NCBI GenBank assembly: GCA_947177035.1
Contig: CAMWSS010000004.1
Location: 1-64,000 of the forward strand
DNA from: an uncultured Porphyromonadaceae bacterium
GTDB taxonomy: Bacteria > Bacteroidota > Bacteroidia > Bacteroidales > Muribaculaceae
Direction of reading: 5' to 3'
DNA: 64,000 nt
Made by a program: the position numbers and the translations under genes. The notes under the pieces were generated by a model. The model ran no database searches and was not told the origin of the DNA. It saw only the letters and a list, made by a program, of their open reading frames with translations. Of this stretch, positions 52,628-60,625 are shown in pieces (within the stretch, counting starts at the first letter, position 1; the number at the start of each line of letters is the position of its first letter).

Positions 52628-53476
52628 TCAGTTGTTGAGCTTGAAGGTGATGGGGAGCGTGAACCATACGCGCACGCTCTGGCCGTTCATCTTACCGGGC
52701 ACGAACTTGGGCAGTGATTTAACCACGCGAACCGCTTCTTTGTCGAGGTCGGGGTCTTTGCTGCGCACTACTTTCACTTCGCCGATGGAGCCGTCTTTTT
52801 CTACCACGAACTGAACGGTCACGCGTCCCTGGATGTCGTTCTGAGCAGCCTGTTCGGGATAGCGGATGTTTTTGCTGAGGTATTCATAGAGGGCGCTTGT
52901 GCCACCGGGGAATTCAGGCATCTGTTCAACGACAGTGAATACCTTTTCCGGCTCGTGCTTCTCTTCCACGATCACTTCTTCTTTGTGTTCGCGGACAACG
53001 GAAACGTCGTCGGTACCCTGGTCAAAGTCTGTGGCGCCGAAAGCAGTCTCGGTCTGAGCGAGCTCGTCCTGAGTCTTGATTTCGTCTTCCTTGGTCACCT
53101 GGTCGTCATCAACGATGGCAAGCTCGGTTACCTTCACAGTGTTGAGCACTTCTTCGGGAAGCACTTCTTCAACTTCGGGTTCTTCGTAGCGTTCTTCGGG
53201 TTCTTCTTCAGGAATTTCTTCCTCAGGAGCTGTGTCGATGGTCACGATTTCCTGTTCGGCGTCGGCCAGAGGGCCGGCGTCTTCGGCGCGCTGAAGCGCA
53301 GATACGCCGAGAGAGATGAGGAATGCGGCCACCATTACCACCACCACCGAGATCATCGCCATGTTGTGGCGCTTGGCGCTGGCGTTGCGGAGCTGATATG
53401 CACCGAATTCCTTATTTTTGCCTTCAAATACAAGGTCAGTCCATTCGCGTGATGAAAGATCTACGTCTTTTGCCAT
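52628..53476 (-). CDS. tonB: Energy transducer TonB
   Basis: 282 aa. A cytoplasmic N-terminus (FEGKNKEFGAYQLRNASAKRHN, typical of Bacteroidetes TonB) leads to one membrane helix (about 40-60). The periplasmic linker is Glu/Val-rich (EEEIPEEEPEERYEEPEVEE) rather than Pro/Lys-rich, and the C-terminal TonB domain (about 190-282) contains MPEFPGGTSALYEYLSKNI and GRVTVQFVVEKDGSI. It couples proton motive force to outer-membrane receptors and is last in the exbB-exbD-exbD-tonB operon. Confidence 0.94.
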   Translation of the reverse strand: MAKDVDLSSREWTDLVFEGKNKEFGAYQLRNASAKRHNMAMISVVVVMVAAFLISLGVSALQRAEDAGPLADAEQEIVTIDTAPEEEIPEEEPEERYEEPEVEEVLPEEVLNTVKVTELAIVDDDQVTKEDEIKTQDELAQTETAFGATDFDQGTDDVSVVREHKEEVIVEEKHEPEKVFTVVEQMPEFPGGTSALYEYLSKNIRYPEQAAQNDIQGRVTVQFVVEKDGSIGEVKVVRSKDPDLDKEAVRVVKSLPKFVPGKMNGQSVRVWFTLPITFKLNN

Positions 53477-53524
53477 AATCTTGTCTGTTTTGTTACGGGT
53501 TAAACAATACTTACATCACATATG

Positions 53525-54295
53525 TCATTTGCCGGGATGGGCATGACGGTAGGACAGAATAAGAAGTGAGTCGGTGCCGTTGATGTTGTCGATCTGATAG
53601 CGTGAAATCTGGTTGATCTGCATTTCGTCAAGTGCGGAAATCACGTTTTCGAAGCTGGCGTTGGGGCCGGCCTTGATGATGACAACAGGGCGTGTGAGAG
53701 TAGAGTCGTTACGGATTGCCTTGGCCTGATCCTGAAATTCCTCTTCGGTGATTTCACCGTTTTTACGCTGTTCTTTCAGGGCGTCAACCTTGGCGAGCAC
53801 CTGTGTGTTGCGCTCGTGCAGGATTGCGCGGATGCCGTTGAGCTGTCCGGCGGTGTTGCCGCGGAAGCGGGCTTCCTTCAGTTTGAGGGTTCCGTCGTTG
53901 TCGACATATCCGTCGCCGTCCTTGTCGATCTGGTCGGCAGGAACGTCGAAGGGTTTGCCTTCGTAGTAGTAGACGATGTGTTTGGGATACACAGCGCCGG
54001 TAGCCTCGTCGGTTTCAGCCACCACGTGTCCTTTGTCGTCGCGTTCGGAGTCAAGGAGGATGGTGATTGCTTCTGACTGTTTGGTCTTGTTCTGCTGGCT
54101 CTCCTCAAGTTTTTCGTTTGAGGGAAGGGCGATTGACAGAGTCTGCGACTTAATCATCGTGGTGCAGAGCATGAAGAACGTGATCAGAAGCATGTTCATA
54201 TCCACCATGGGAGTGAAGTCCACGTGGATCTGCATCTTTTTCTGGGCGCCTTTTTTCTTCTTGCCGCCTTTATCGGATTGTTCTATCTGTGCCAT
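53525..54295 (-). CDS. exbD: ExbD/TolR family protein with EF-hand-like loop
   Basis: 256 aa. A basic N-terminus (SDKGGKKKKGAQKK) precedes the single membrane helix (about 30-48) with the proton-path Asp32 in PMVDMNMLLITFFML. The periplasmic part is much longer than the usual ExbD (about 140 aa total) and contains residues 124-135, DKDGDGYVDNDG, a near-canonical EF-hand calcium loop with Asp at 1, 3, 5 and 9 but Gly at 12. A helical stretch follows (about 150-185) and then the C-terminal TolR-like fold. The gene lies between the first exbD and tonB. Confidence 0.9.
   Translation of the reverse strand: MAQIEQSDKGGKKKKGAQKKMQIHVDFTPMVDMNMLLITFFMLCTTMIKSQTLSIALPSNEKLEESQQNKTKQSEAITILLDSERDDKGHVVAETDEATGAVYPKHIVYYYEGKPFDVPADQIDKDGDGYVDNDGTLKLKEARFRGNTAGQLNGIRAILHERNTQVLAKVDALKEQRKNGEITEEEFQDQAKAIRNDSTLTRPVVIIKAGPNASFENVISALDEMQINQISRYQIDNINGTDSLLILSYRHAHPGK
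53891..53926 (-). other. EF-hand-like loop coding segment in the second ExbD
   Basis: It encodes residues 124-135 of the second ExbD (DKDGDGYVDNDG). Positions 1, 3, 5 and 9 are Asp and position 6 is Gly, as in calcium loops; position 12 is Gly, not Glu or Asp. Confidence 0.65.
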
Positions 54296-54300
54296 GACGA

Positions 54301-55101
54301 TTATTCGTTTTCGGATTTAAGCGCAGTCATGAGGCTGAACTTGTTGAGCTTCATGGTCTGGAGGTTGTCCATGACGGTGTGGATGGTGGAGAAGGGTGTG
54401 TCTTTGTCGGCCTTCACTGCGATGCCTTCGCCGGAGCGTTTGATGGCGTCGTAGAGTTTGTTTGTCGGCTCGGCAGTGTCACCGTTGTCCTTTGTACGAC
54501 CGTTGTTGCGATAGTTCTGAGCCACGCGCTGGAGGGCGTCCATCCAGATCTGGAACTCGTTAGGAGTGTTGATGTCACGGTTGTCGTTGATGGGGATTCC
54601 GACCACGTTGGGGTTGAATTCCTTCATCACTTTGTCTTGTTCTGTGGTGGGCATATCCAGGAAGGCCGGGAGGTCTTTCATGGGCAGGCCGAACATTCCG
54701 AGACGCGAGAAAGCCGAGACTTGCGAGGCCGTGAAGTTGACCGGTGCATTCGGATGACGTTCGTTGTAGAGACGCGAAGCTTCGATGAGAAGGTCTTTGC
54801 GCACGTTCTCGCTTGAGTATAAGGAGTCGGAGTCACCGGTGATGCCGATGAACACTTTGCCTTCTACCGCACGGTTGATAGTGCCGTCGCTCTTGGTTTC
54901 TGCGCCGGAGACAAGGATTGTTACCAGGTCTTCGGTCGGCACCTTGATGGTCGAAACTGAGCTCGGGGTGATAACCGTGGCAGGTTCCTTAGCGAGGAAC
55001 GTTGAAGTCAACATGAAGAAAGTCAACAAAAGAACGGTCACGTCACTCATCGCGGTCATGTCGATGAGTGTACTCTTTCTTTTTACTTTAGGCTTTCCCA
55101 T
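54301..55101 (-). CDS. exbD: ExbD/TolR family protein, first copy
   Basis: 266 aa. The single helix (about 17-36) carries Asp20 in AMSDVTVLLLTFFM, the essential ExbD aspartate. A long periplasmic part includes a large insertion (about 90-210) with ASQVSAFSRLGMFGLPMKDL before the C-terminal TolR-like fold (TPFSTIHTVMDNLQTMKLN). It lies 43 bases after exbB and 5 bases before the second exbD. The two copies probably form a heterodimer in one ExbB pentamer; that is inference. Confidence 0.9.
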   Translation of the reverse strand: MGKPKVKRKSTLIDMTAMSDVTVLLLTFFMLTSTFLAKEPATVITPSSVSTIKVPTEDLVTILVSGAETKSDGTINRAVEGKVFIGITGDSDSLYSSENVRKDLLIEASRLYNERHPNAPVNFTASQVSAFSRLGMFGLPMKDLPAFLDMPTTEQDKVMKEFNPNVVGIPINDNRDINTPNEFQIWMDALQRVAQNYRNNGRTKDNGDTAEPTNKLYDAIKRSGEGIAVKADKDTPFSTIHTVMDNLQTMKLNKFSLMTALKSENE

Positions 55102-55144
55102 ATTACTTGTACTTAAATGGATTAATTAGCAGGTAATGCGGGAA

Positions 55145-56011
55145 TTAGTGAGTAGCCTGGAAGGTTTGAACGATCGAGAAACCGATTTCGTCGATAGCGT
55201 AGGTGAGGTTGTCGATCTTGTTGGTGTAGAAGTTATAGGAGATAACTGCGAATGCACCGGTGGCGATACCGAAGGCGGTGTTCACAAGAGCCTCGGAGAT
55301 ACCGGTCGACAGAGCGGTCGAGTCGGGAGCACCAGATGCGGACAGAGCCTGGAACGATTTGATCATACCGATAACGGTACCGAGCAGACCGACGAGTGTG
55401 CCGAGAGTGGTGAGGGTAGCCACGATCGGGAGGTTCTGCTGGAGTGAAGGCATTTCCATTGCGGTAGCTTCTTCAACTTCCTTCTGGAGGGTCTGAACTT
55501 TCTGTTCTTTGGTCAGGACGGTGTTTTTGTCCATCTCTTCGTAGCGCACGAGAGCGGCAGAAACAACAGCGGCAACCGAACCTTTCTGCTTGCGGCAGAG
55601 TTCCTGAGCGCCGGCGATGTCGTTTTTAGCGAGTTTGGCTTTTACGTTGCTCACGAATTTGGCGATGTTGCCAGTGCCTTTGGCGCTCTTCAGAGCGATA
55701 GCGCGCTCAACGGAGAGAACGATAACAGTGAGGAAGAGGGTCTGCAGCACAGGCACGATGACGCCGCCCATGAAGATGGTACCGATGATGTCGGTGGGGT
55801 GGGCTTCGCCGTCGAAGAACCACATCGAAGCGGGAGCTTCGCCTTCAAATTCAAAGTGGCTGGGAGCGCCGAAGAAGAAAAGGAATGCGCACACTGCAAC
55901 GATGAAGCAGGCGACGATCACCAGAAACGCGTTTTTCACGCCGGCAACCTTGGATTTCACGGGGGCACCGCCTTGAGCGGGCTTTGCCATGGTGGAGTTG
56001 TTAGCTTCCAT
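55145..56011 (-). CDS. exbB: MotA/TolQ/ExbB family proton channel protein
   Basis: 288 aa. Three membrane segments are visible: about 28-48, about 78-100 and the paired helices in LPIVATLTTLGTLVGLLGTVIGMIKSF plus ALVNTAFGIATGAFAVISYNFY. The conserved TLTTLGTLVGLLGTV is the ExbB/TolQ signature. It is first in the operon and is driven by the promoter at 56121-56151. With ExbD and TonB it harvests the proton gradient for outer-membrane transport, presumably including barrels such as that at 34614. Confidence 0.94.
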   Translation of the reverse strand: MEANNSTMAKPAQGGAPVKSKVAGVKNAFLVIVACFIVAVCAFLFFFGAPSHFEFEGEAPASMWFFDGEAHPTDIIGTIFMGGVIVPVLQTLFLTVIVLSVERAIALKSAKGTGNIAKFVSNVKAKLAKNDIAGAQELCRKQKGSVAAVVSAALVRYEEMDKNTVLTKEQKVQTLQKEVEEATAMEMPSLQQNLPIVATLTTLGTLVGLLGTVIGMIKSFQALSASGAPDSTALSTGISEALVNTAFGIATGAFAVISYNFYTNKIDNLTYAIDEIGFSIVQTFQATH

Positions 56012-56120
56012 AATAATTGTAAGAAAGTCTGTGATTTAAGTTATTAAAATTGGTTAATTGTTGTTGTTTCAATTGATTGTTTTGCCGACCGTGGAAGCAT
56101 GTCTCCCACAAATATTATTG

Positions 56121-56151
56121 CAAAATTATCAATCTTTTTCCAACTTTCAAA
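56121..56151 (-). promoter_or_regulatory. Promoter of the exbB-exbD-exbD-tonB operon
   Basis: Minus-strand TTTG (56151-56148), 19 bases, TAATTTTG (56128-56121). It leaves a leader of about 105 bases. Confidence 0.8.
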
Positions 56152-56207
56152 ATAAAATAGGGTGAAAAGTGTAAAAAGTCGGTTTTTGAAGTGTTTTTTG
56201 CGTAAAA

Positions 56208-56240
56208 TTTGCAAGATCACAGCTAAAAATCTTACCTTTG
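56208..56240 (+). promoter_or_regulatory. Promoter of the Fe-S assembly factor gene
   Basis: TTTG (56208-56211), 21 bases, TACCTTTG (56233-56240); 34 bases before the ATG. Confidence 0.78.
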
Positions 56241-56274
56241 TGCTTTTGAAACAGAGAATAAATTTGCAGATGTC

Positions 56275-56595
56275 ATGACACCTGAAGAAAAACTTAATAT
56301 AGAAACCCGTGCGGTTGAGTTGTTGCGCACGGTTTTTGATCCTGAAATTCCGGTCGACATTTATTCGTTGGGACTGATATATCGCATTGAAGTCACCGAC
56401 GATGCCGTGTTGCAGATAGATATGACTCTGACGGCGCCTAATTGTCCGGCGGCCGACTTTCTGGTGGAGGATGCCAGGTTTAAGCTGGAAAGCATTGCCG
56501 GGGTGAAATCCGTGGAAATAAATATTGTCTTTGAGCCGGAGTGGACCAAAGACATGATGAGCGAAGAGGCTAAACTCGATCTCGGATTTCTTTGA
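56275..56595 (+). CDS. MIP18/DUF59 family metal-sulfur cluster assembly factor
   Basis: 106 aa, single DUF59 domain: LRTVFDPEIPVDIYSLGLIYRIEV (with the conserved DPEIP), then MTLTAPNCPAADFLVED with the family cysteine, and VEINIVFEPEWTKDMMSEEAK. It is similar to SufT and Paad-type carriers, which help place Fe-S clusters. Its stop is 10 bases from the LpxH-like gene, so the two are probably co-transcribed. Confidence 0.92.
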   Translation: MTPEEKLNIETRAVELLRTVFDPEIPVDIYSLGLIYRIEVTDDAVLQIDMTLTAPNCPAADFLVEDARFKLESIAGVKSVEINIVFEPEWTKDMMSEEAKLDLGFL

Positions 56596-56605
56596 ATGAG
56601 ATTAT

Positions 56606-57397
56606 ATGTCGGAAGGTATAGCCACACCTATTAATAATAAAATAGACTATTTTGTTTCCGATCTTCATCTCGGCGCATCGTATTTCATGGATCCGCGCGA
56701 GCATGAAAAGCGCGTGTGCGAGTGGTTGCGCTCGATCGCTCCGACTGCCGGCCGGCTTTTTCTGCTCGGTGATGTTCTGGACTACTGGTTTGAGTACAGA
56801 TACGTGGTGCCGCGTGGGTTCGTCCGTTTCTTCGGTGCGCTGGCCGAACTGGCCGATTCGGGGGTGGAGGTTACGTGGGTCATCGGTAACCACGACATCT
56901 GGATTTTTGACTATCTGCCGTCTGAGCTTGGAATAAAGGTGGTGGACGGTGTGTTGGACACAATGATCGGCGGCCGTCGTTTCGTTATGGCGCATGGCGA
57001 CGGGATCGGCCGGATTCCGGCAAAAGAGCGCCTGATGAGAGCCGTGTTTCGCAATCGTTTATGTCAGCGGCTTTTTGCTGCGGTGCATCCGCGGTGGACT
57101 GTCGGCATAGCATATGCCTGGAGCGCGCATAACCGTCGGAAGCATCATACCGGACCGACTGCCATGCCTCTCCCGGTTGGCCCGCTTGAGCAGTGGGTGG
57201 AGGCTCGCCAGGGTGCCGACCGGTCGTCGCATCCGGTCGATTTCTATGTGTTCGGCCATTATCACACAGTGGTGGACAGGGTTGTTTCCGGCGCCCGTCT
57301 GATAGTGCTCGGCGACTGGATCACCAACATGAGTTTCGGCACATTTGACGGCCGTGAATTCAAAATTCATAGGGTAGAAAGCGCGGAAAAGTGGTGA
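56606..57397 (+). CDS. UDP-2,3-diacylglucosamine diphosphatase (LpxH-like) metallophosphoesterase
   Basis: 263 aa. The dimetal phosphoesterase motifs are in order: SDLHLGA, LLGDVLDYWFEY, VIGNHDIWIFD, MAHGDGIGRIP and the final FGHYHT. The middle helical cap (about 135-190) with a basic patch suits a lipid A precursor substrate. It would convert UDP-2,3-diacyl-GlcN to lipid X in lipid A synthesis. Assignment to LpxH versus another calcineurin-type phosphatase rests on motif order and length (Bacteroidetes LpxH about 255-260 aa). Confidence 0.88.
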   Translation: MSEGIATPINNKIDYFVSDLHLGASYFMDPREHEKRVCEWLRSIAPTAGRLFLLGDVLDYWFEYRYVVPRGFVRFFGALAELADSGVEVTWVIGNHDIWIFDYLPSELGIKVVDGVLDTMIGGRRFVMAHGDGIGRIPAKERLMRAVFRNRLCQRLFAAVHPRWTVGIAYAWSAHNRRKHHTGPTAMPLPVGPLEQWVEARQGADRSSHPVDFYVFGHYHTVVDRVVSGARLIVLGDWITNMSFGTFDGREFKIHRVESAEKW

Positions 57398-57668
57398 AAT
57401 AAAATCACGGGCGTGTTGCAATGGTCTGAATCACAGTGGTTATGGCGGAATGGTTTAAAAAGTATGTTGGATAACATATTAAAAAATTTGGCCACGCCGC
57501 CAAAAAGCGCCACCTTTGCATCAGAAACCTGTAACAATCTTTTTTACCTTAGAAATTGTACCTATTGGAAACCGAATGAAAGGAACTCAGTGATGAGTTT
57601 CTTTTTTTCTTTTCTATGGCGTCTGAAAAACGTTGCCGGTGATGAATGGCTGTTAGCAGAAAAATTCG

Positions 57669-57676
57669 TAATTTTG
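57669..57676 (+). promoter_or_regulatory. -7 element of the DUF5715 gene
   Basis: TAATTTTG, 12 bases before the chosen ATG, in the 291-base gap. A further TTTG-20-CACCTTTG pair (57487-57518) may be a second start. No other gene was seen in the gap. Confidence 0.5.
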
Positions 57677-57688
57677 CATATACGAAAC

Positions 57689-58405
57689 ATGAAACAGATT
57701 CTTCCGATAATCATAATTCTTACGCTTTTGTTGACCGCTGTATGCCTTTTTAAAGGGTGTGACGGCAACAATGCGGCGTCGGCGCCCGGTGTTATAGCAG
57801 AGGTCGGCGGTTCTTCGGCACAGTCTTCCGGTGATGATGAGAAAGTGCGTAAATCAACGTTTGTGGGCAGTTATGCCAGGGTGTTTAATGATAAGCCTGA
57901 TGCCCATATGGCTGCCGCCGACCGATATGGAATAACTCCGATCATGACGCTGTCTGATGCGTGGAATCTGCGCCAGCCAATCGAGCGGATCAGCAGCTGC
58001 CCTGATTTTGAGGTTGACGAACTTACGCATTCATATCCTTACCTTGTGCCAGATGCCGCACGGTTGCTTCATGCAATCGGTTCAGCATTCCGGGACTCGC
58101 TGAAGCATCGTGGCTATGCCGAATACCGGCCTATCGTCACGTCTGTGCTCAGGACGCAGGAGTCGGTCAGGCGTCTGAGCCGCCGCAATGTCAATGCTGT
58201 TTCCAATTCGGCTCATTTGTATGGCACAACGTTTGACATAACGCACGCCAAATATAGTCAGATCGGCACTGACGGCAGTGAGTGCCATCCGGCGGAACTT
58301 AAACGGATTCTTGCCGAAGTGTTGGTGGATCTGCGTGACCGCAAGCAGTGTCTGGTCAAGTATGAGCGCAAGCAACCGTGTTTTCACATTACTGTCTGCC
58401 ATTAA
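57689..58405 (+). CDS. DUF5715 family protein, membrane-anchored or secreted
   Basis: 238 aa from the ATG at 57689, which gives one hydrophobic segment (about 4-20) ending in a possible lipobox region (LFKGC). The longer frame from 57413 adds 92 residues of AT-rich, non-conserved sequence and is not preferred. The mature domain (about 75-238) contains LVPDAARLLHAIGSAF, VTSVLRTQESVRRLSRRNVNAV, SAHLYGTTFDITHAKY and CLVKYERKQPCFHITVCH; the Arg/His/Asp pattern resembles DD-peptidase-like (VanY/LAS) metalloenzymes. Substrate unproven. Confidence 0.78.
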   Translation: MKQILPIIIILTLLLTAVCLFKGCDGNNAASAPGVIAEVGGSSAQSSGDDEKVRKSTFVGSYARVFNDKPDAHMAAADRYGITPIMTLSDAWNLRQPIERISSCPDFEVDELTHSYPYLVPDAARLLHAIGSAFRDSLKHRGYAEYRPIVTSVLRTQESVRRLSRRNVNAVSNSAHLYGTTFDITHAKYSQIGTDGSECHPAELKRILAEVLVDLRDRKQCLVKYERKQPCFHITVCH

Positions 58406-58474
58406 AACGGTGTATTTCGTCAATCGGTATAGAGTAATGGGTGGAAGACGGAAGGTTGTTACATTGGAAATTAG

Positions 58475-58482
58475 TACCTTTG
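58475..58482 (+). promoter_or_regulatory. Distal -7 element upstream of sdaA
   Basis: TACCTTTG with TTG at 58456-58458 (spacing 16, shorter than optimal). Transcription from here would give a leader of about 180 bases containing the hairpin at 58536-58565. Confidence 0.5.
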
Positions 58483-58535
58483 CTCCCGTTTGAATGTGAC
58501 AACAATCTTATGTGAGTAAAGTGTGCGCGACATGG

Positions 58536-58565
58536 CAGCGGGACGATAGTGATATCCTCCCGCTG
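58536..58565 (+). promoter_or_regulatory. Hairpin in the sdaA upstream region
   Basis: A perfect 8-bp stem, CAGCGGGA (58536-58543) with TCCCGCTG (58558-58565), and a 14-base loop. No T-run follows, so it is not a classical terminator. It may be a leader structure of sdaA or an operator. Confidence 0.5.
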
Positions 58566-58654
58566 TCAACGTGTATGGGCGTTTGTAGATCGGGTGAAAA
58601 AGGCCATTATCGGTTTTTATTGTATTTTATGGTGCATTATAGCCGGAAAAGAAC

Positions 58655-58662
58655 TATCTTTG
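58655..58662 (+). promoter_or_regulatory. Proximal -7 element directly before sdaA
   Basis: TATCTTTG ends 5 bases before the sdaA ATG (58668), so the transcript would be leaderless or nearly so. No TTG at usual spacing. Confidence 0.5.
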
Positions 58663-58667
58663 CACTG

Positions 58668-59864
58668 ATGGAATCGATAAAAAAACTATATAAAATAGGT
58701 CTTGGTCCAAGCAGTTCCCACACGATGGGGCCACGCAATGCGGCCAAACTCTTTTTAGAAAAGAATCCCGGTTCGGCCCGCTTTGAAGTTACTCTCTATG
58801 GTTCATTGGCCGCTACCGGCAAAGGGCACCTGACAGATAAGGCTATTCTTGATGAACTTGCTCCGGCTGCTGCGACAGATATACTCTGGGAACCTGATGT
58901 GTTCCTGCCGTTTCACCCAAACGGAATGCGTTTCAGAGCATTTGATAATGAAGGGCATATTGTCGACGAGGTAACTCTCTACAGCGTTGGCGGCGGCGAT
59001 GTTGTCAAGGACGGCGAAACCCGCGCCGCGGCTGAACCGGTCTATGGAATGACCACCATGACCGAGATCCTGAAATGGTGTGACGACACCGGCCATTCAT
59101 TCTGGGAATATGTGGAACAGTGTGAAGACTCGTCGGTGTGGGACTATCTTCGGGAAGTCTGGCAGGTGATGAAGGCGGCCGTCGAGCGTGGCATCGAGGC
59201 CGAAGGCGTGTTGCCTGGCGGCCTTGGGGTCGCACGCAAGGCAACCAGCTATTATGTCCATTCGGCGGGCTATAACTCATCGCTGAAATCTCGCGGCCTG
59301 GTCTATGCATATGCACTTGCTGTCAGCGAGGAAAATGCTTCGGGCGGCAAGATTGTCACTGCCCCCACGTGTGGCTCCTGCGGAGTGGTGCCTGCGGTTC
59401 TGTATCATCTCCATACTTCAAAGGGCTTCAGCGAACAGCGCATACTCCGGGCGCTGGCCACTGCCGGCCTGTTTGGCAACGTTGTCAAGCACAACGCATC
59501 GGTCAGTGGAGCAGAGGTCGGATGTCAGGGCGAGGTCGGAGTTGCGTGCGCCATGGCAGCCGCAGCCGCGAGCCAGCTCTTTGGCGGCACTCCGCGTCAG
59601 ATCGAATATTCGGCGGAAATGGGACTTGAACACCATCTTGGTCTCACCTGCGATCCGGTGTGTGGTCTGGTGCAGATTCCCTGCATTGAGCGCAACGCCT
59701 ATGCCGCGGCCCGCGCGCTCGACGCCAATCTCTATTCGGCAATCAGCGACGGACGTCACTCCGTTTCATTTGACCGGATTGTTGAGGTGATGAAGCAGAC
59801 CGGCCATGATCTGCCGTCGCTTTATAAAGAAACGGCCAAGGGCGGTCTGGCGGTGATCAAATGA
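58668..59864 (+). CDS. sdaA: L-serine ammonia-lyase, iron-sulfur-dependent, single chain
   Basis: 398 aa. It deaminates L-serine to pyruvate. The beta-type N-terminal part has GLGPSSSHTMGPRNAAKLF; the alpha-type catalytic part has APTCGSCGVVPAVLYHL, SVSGAEVGCQGEVGVACA and LTCDPVCGLVQIPC, giving the cluster cysteines. Both subunits are fused, as in most Bacteroidales. The frame runs upstream to 58512, but MESIKKLYKIGLGP at 58668 is the family start. Its stop overlaps rlmH by 4 bases. Confidence 0.93.
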   Translation: MESIKKLYKIGLGPSSSHTMGPRNAAKLFLEKNPGSARFEVTLYGSLAATGKGHLTDKAILDELAPAAATDILWEPDVFLPFHPNGMRFRAFDNEGHIVDEVTLYSVGGGDVVKDGETRAAAEPVYGMTTMTEILKWCDDTGHSFWEYVEQCEDSSVWDYLREVWQVMKAAVERGIEAEGVLPGGLGVARKATSYYVHSAGYNSSLKSRGLVYAYALAVSEENASGGKIVTAPTCGSCGVVPAVLYHLHTSKGFSEQRILRALATAGLFGNVVKHNASVSGAEVGCQGEVGVACAMAAAAASQLFGGTPRQIEYSAEMGLEHHLGLTCDPVCGLVQIPCIERNAYAAARALDANLYSAISDGRHSVSFDRIVEVMKQTGHDLPSLYKETAKGGLAVIK

Positions 59865-60334
59865 AGGTTTTGCTGATGGCCGTCGGGCGCACTCAGTCAC
59901 AGCTGATGCGTCAGGGCATAGACATGTATCTTGACCGTCTCCGGCACTATCTGCCGGTTGAAGTGAAGATCGTGGACGATGTCAAAGCTTCGCGATCGCT
60001 TACCCGCGAAGCCCAGAAGCAGCAGGAGGGGATGGCGATTCTTCGCCAGTTGCAGCCTGGCGACAGGGTGATTCTTCTGGATGAGAACGGACGAGAACAT
60101 ACGTCGCGCGAATTCGCGTCGGTGATCGAGCGCCATCTTGGCAGCGGCCTGAAGCGGCTGGTCTTTGTCGTTGGCGGTCCGTTCGGTTTTTCCAGCGAGG
60201 TCTATTCCCGGGCCGACTCCAAGTTATCGCTTTCACGCATGACGTTCAATCATGAGATGGTGCGTCTGTTTTTTGCCGAACAGCTTTATAGGGCCATGAC
60301 CATTATACGTGGCGAGAGTTATCATCATGACTGA
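59861..60334 (+). CDS. rlmH: 23S rRNA (pseudouridine1915-N3)-methyltransferase RlmH
   Basis: 157 aa, SPOUT fold. It methylates pseudouridine 1915 in helix 69. The knot residues are in VVGGPFGFSSEVYSRADSKLSLS, followed by MTFNHEMVRLFFAEQLYRAM and the conserved end GESYHHD. Length is exact for the family. It overlaps sdaA by 4 bases and the opposite small membrane gene by 32. Confidence 0.95.
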   Translation: MKVLLMAVGRTQSQLMRQGIDMYLDRLRHYLPVEVKIVDDVKASRSLTREAQKQQEGMAILRQLQPGDRVILLDENGREHTSREFASVIERHLGSGLKRLVFVVGGPFGFSSEVYSRADSKLSLSRMTFNHEMVRLFFAEQLYRAMTIIRGESYHHD

Positions 60335-60557
60335 GCCATGTCCGCAGAGGGTCGATTGTCAGCGCTCCGATTCCGATCGAACAGTAGAAGCCGAGTCCGC
60401 TGGGGACTATGAATCCGAAAACGAACGCACATGTGGCGCAGATTATCAGCACGACAGACAAAGCCGCGGCTGCGAAGCCGCTGACTGCCATGCAGCTTGA
60501 TTCTGGTGTGGAGGAATGAAGTGTGACGTTATTCATGGGCATTGGTTGTTTATTCAT
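60303..60557 (-). CDS. Small membrane protein of unknown function
   Basis: 84 aa with two hydrophobic stretches (about 24-47 and 50-70; FAAAALSVVLIICATCAFVFGF, then GLGFYCSIGIGALTI). A minus-strand -7 element TAAATTTG ends 7 bases before the first ATG; internal ATGs at 60542 and 60536 would give a more usual leader, so the start is uncertain. Its 3' end overlaps the rlmH end by 32 bases. The promoter and hydrophobic pattern favour a real gene; the family is not recognised. Confidence 0.5.
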   Translation of the reverse strand: MNKQPMPMNNVTLHSSTPESSCMAVSGFAAAALSVVLIICATCAFVFGFIVPSGLGFYCSIGIGALTIDPLRTWLSHDDNSRHV

Positions 60558-60564
60558 TACAATG

Positions 60565-60572
60565 CAAATTTA
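60565..60572 (-). promoter_or_regulatory. -7 element of the small membrane protein gene
   Basis: Minus-strand TAAATTTG; no TTG at normal spacing upstream. Confidence 0.45.
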
Positions 60573-60625
60573 ATCACGGCGTCGGGCATGAATATTGCCC
60601 GGTTGCTTTAATAAAACTTAACAAA

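Noticed and set aside
58512-58667. N-terminal extension of serine dehydratase
   Set aside because: The extra 52 residues are not part of the family; the ATG at 58668 matches its conserved start and a -7 element lies just before it.
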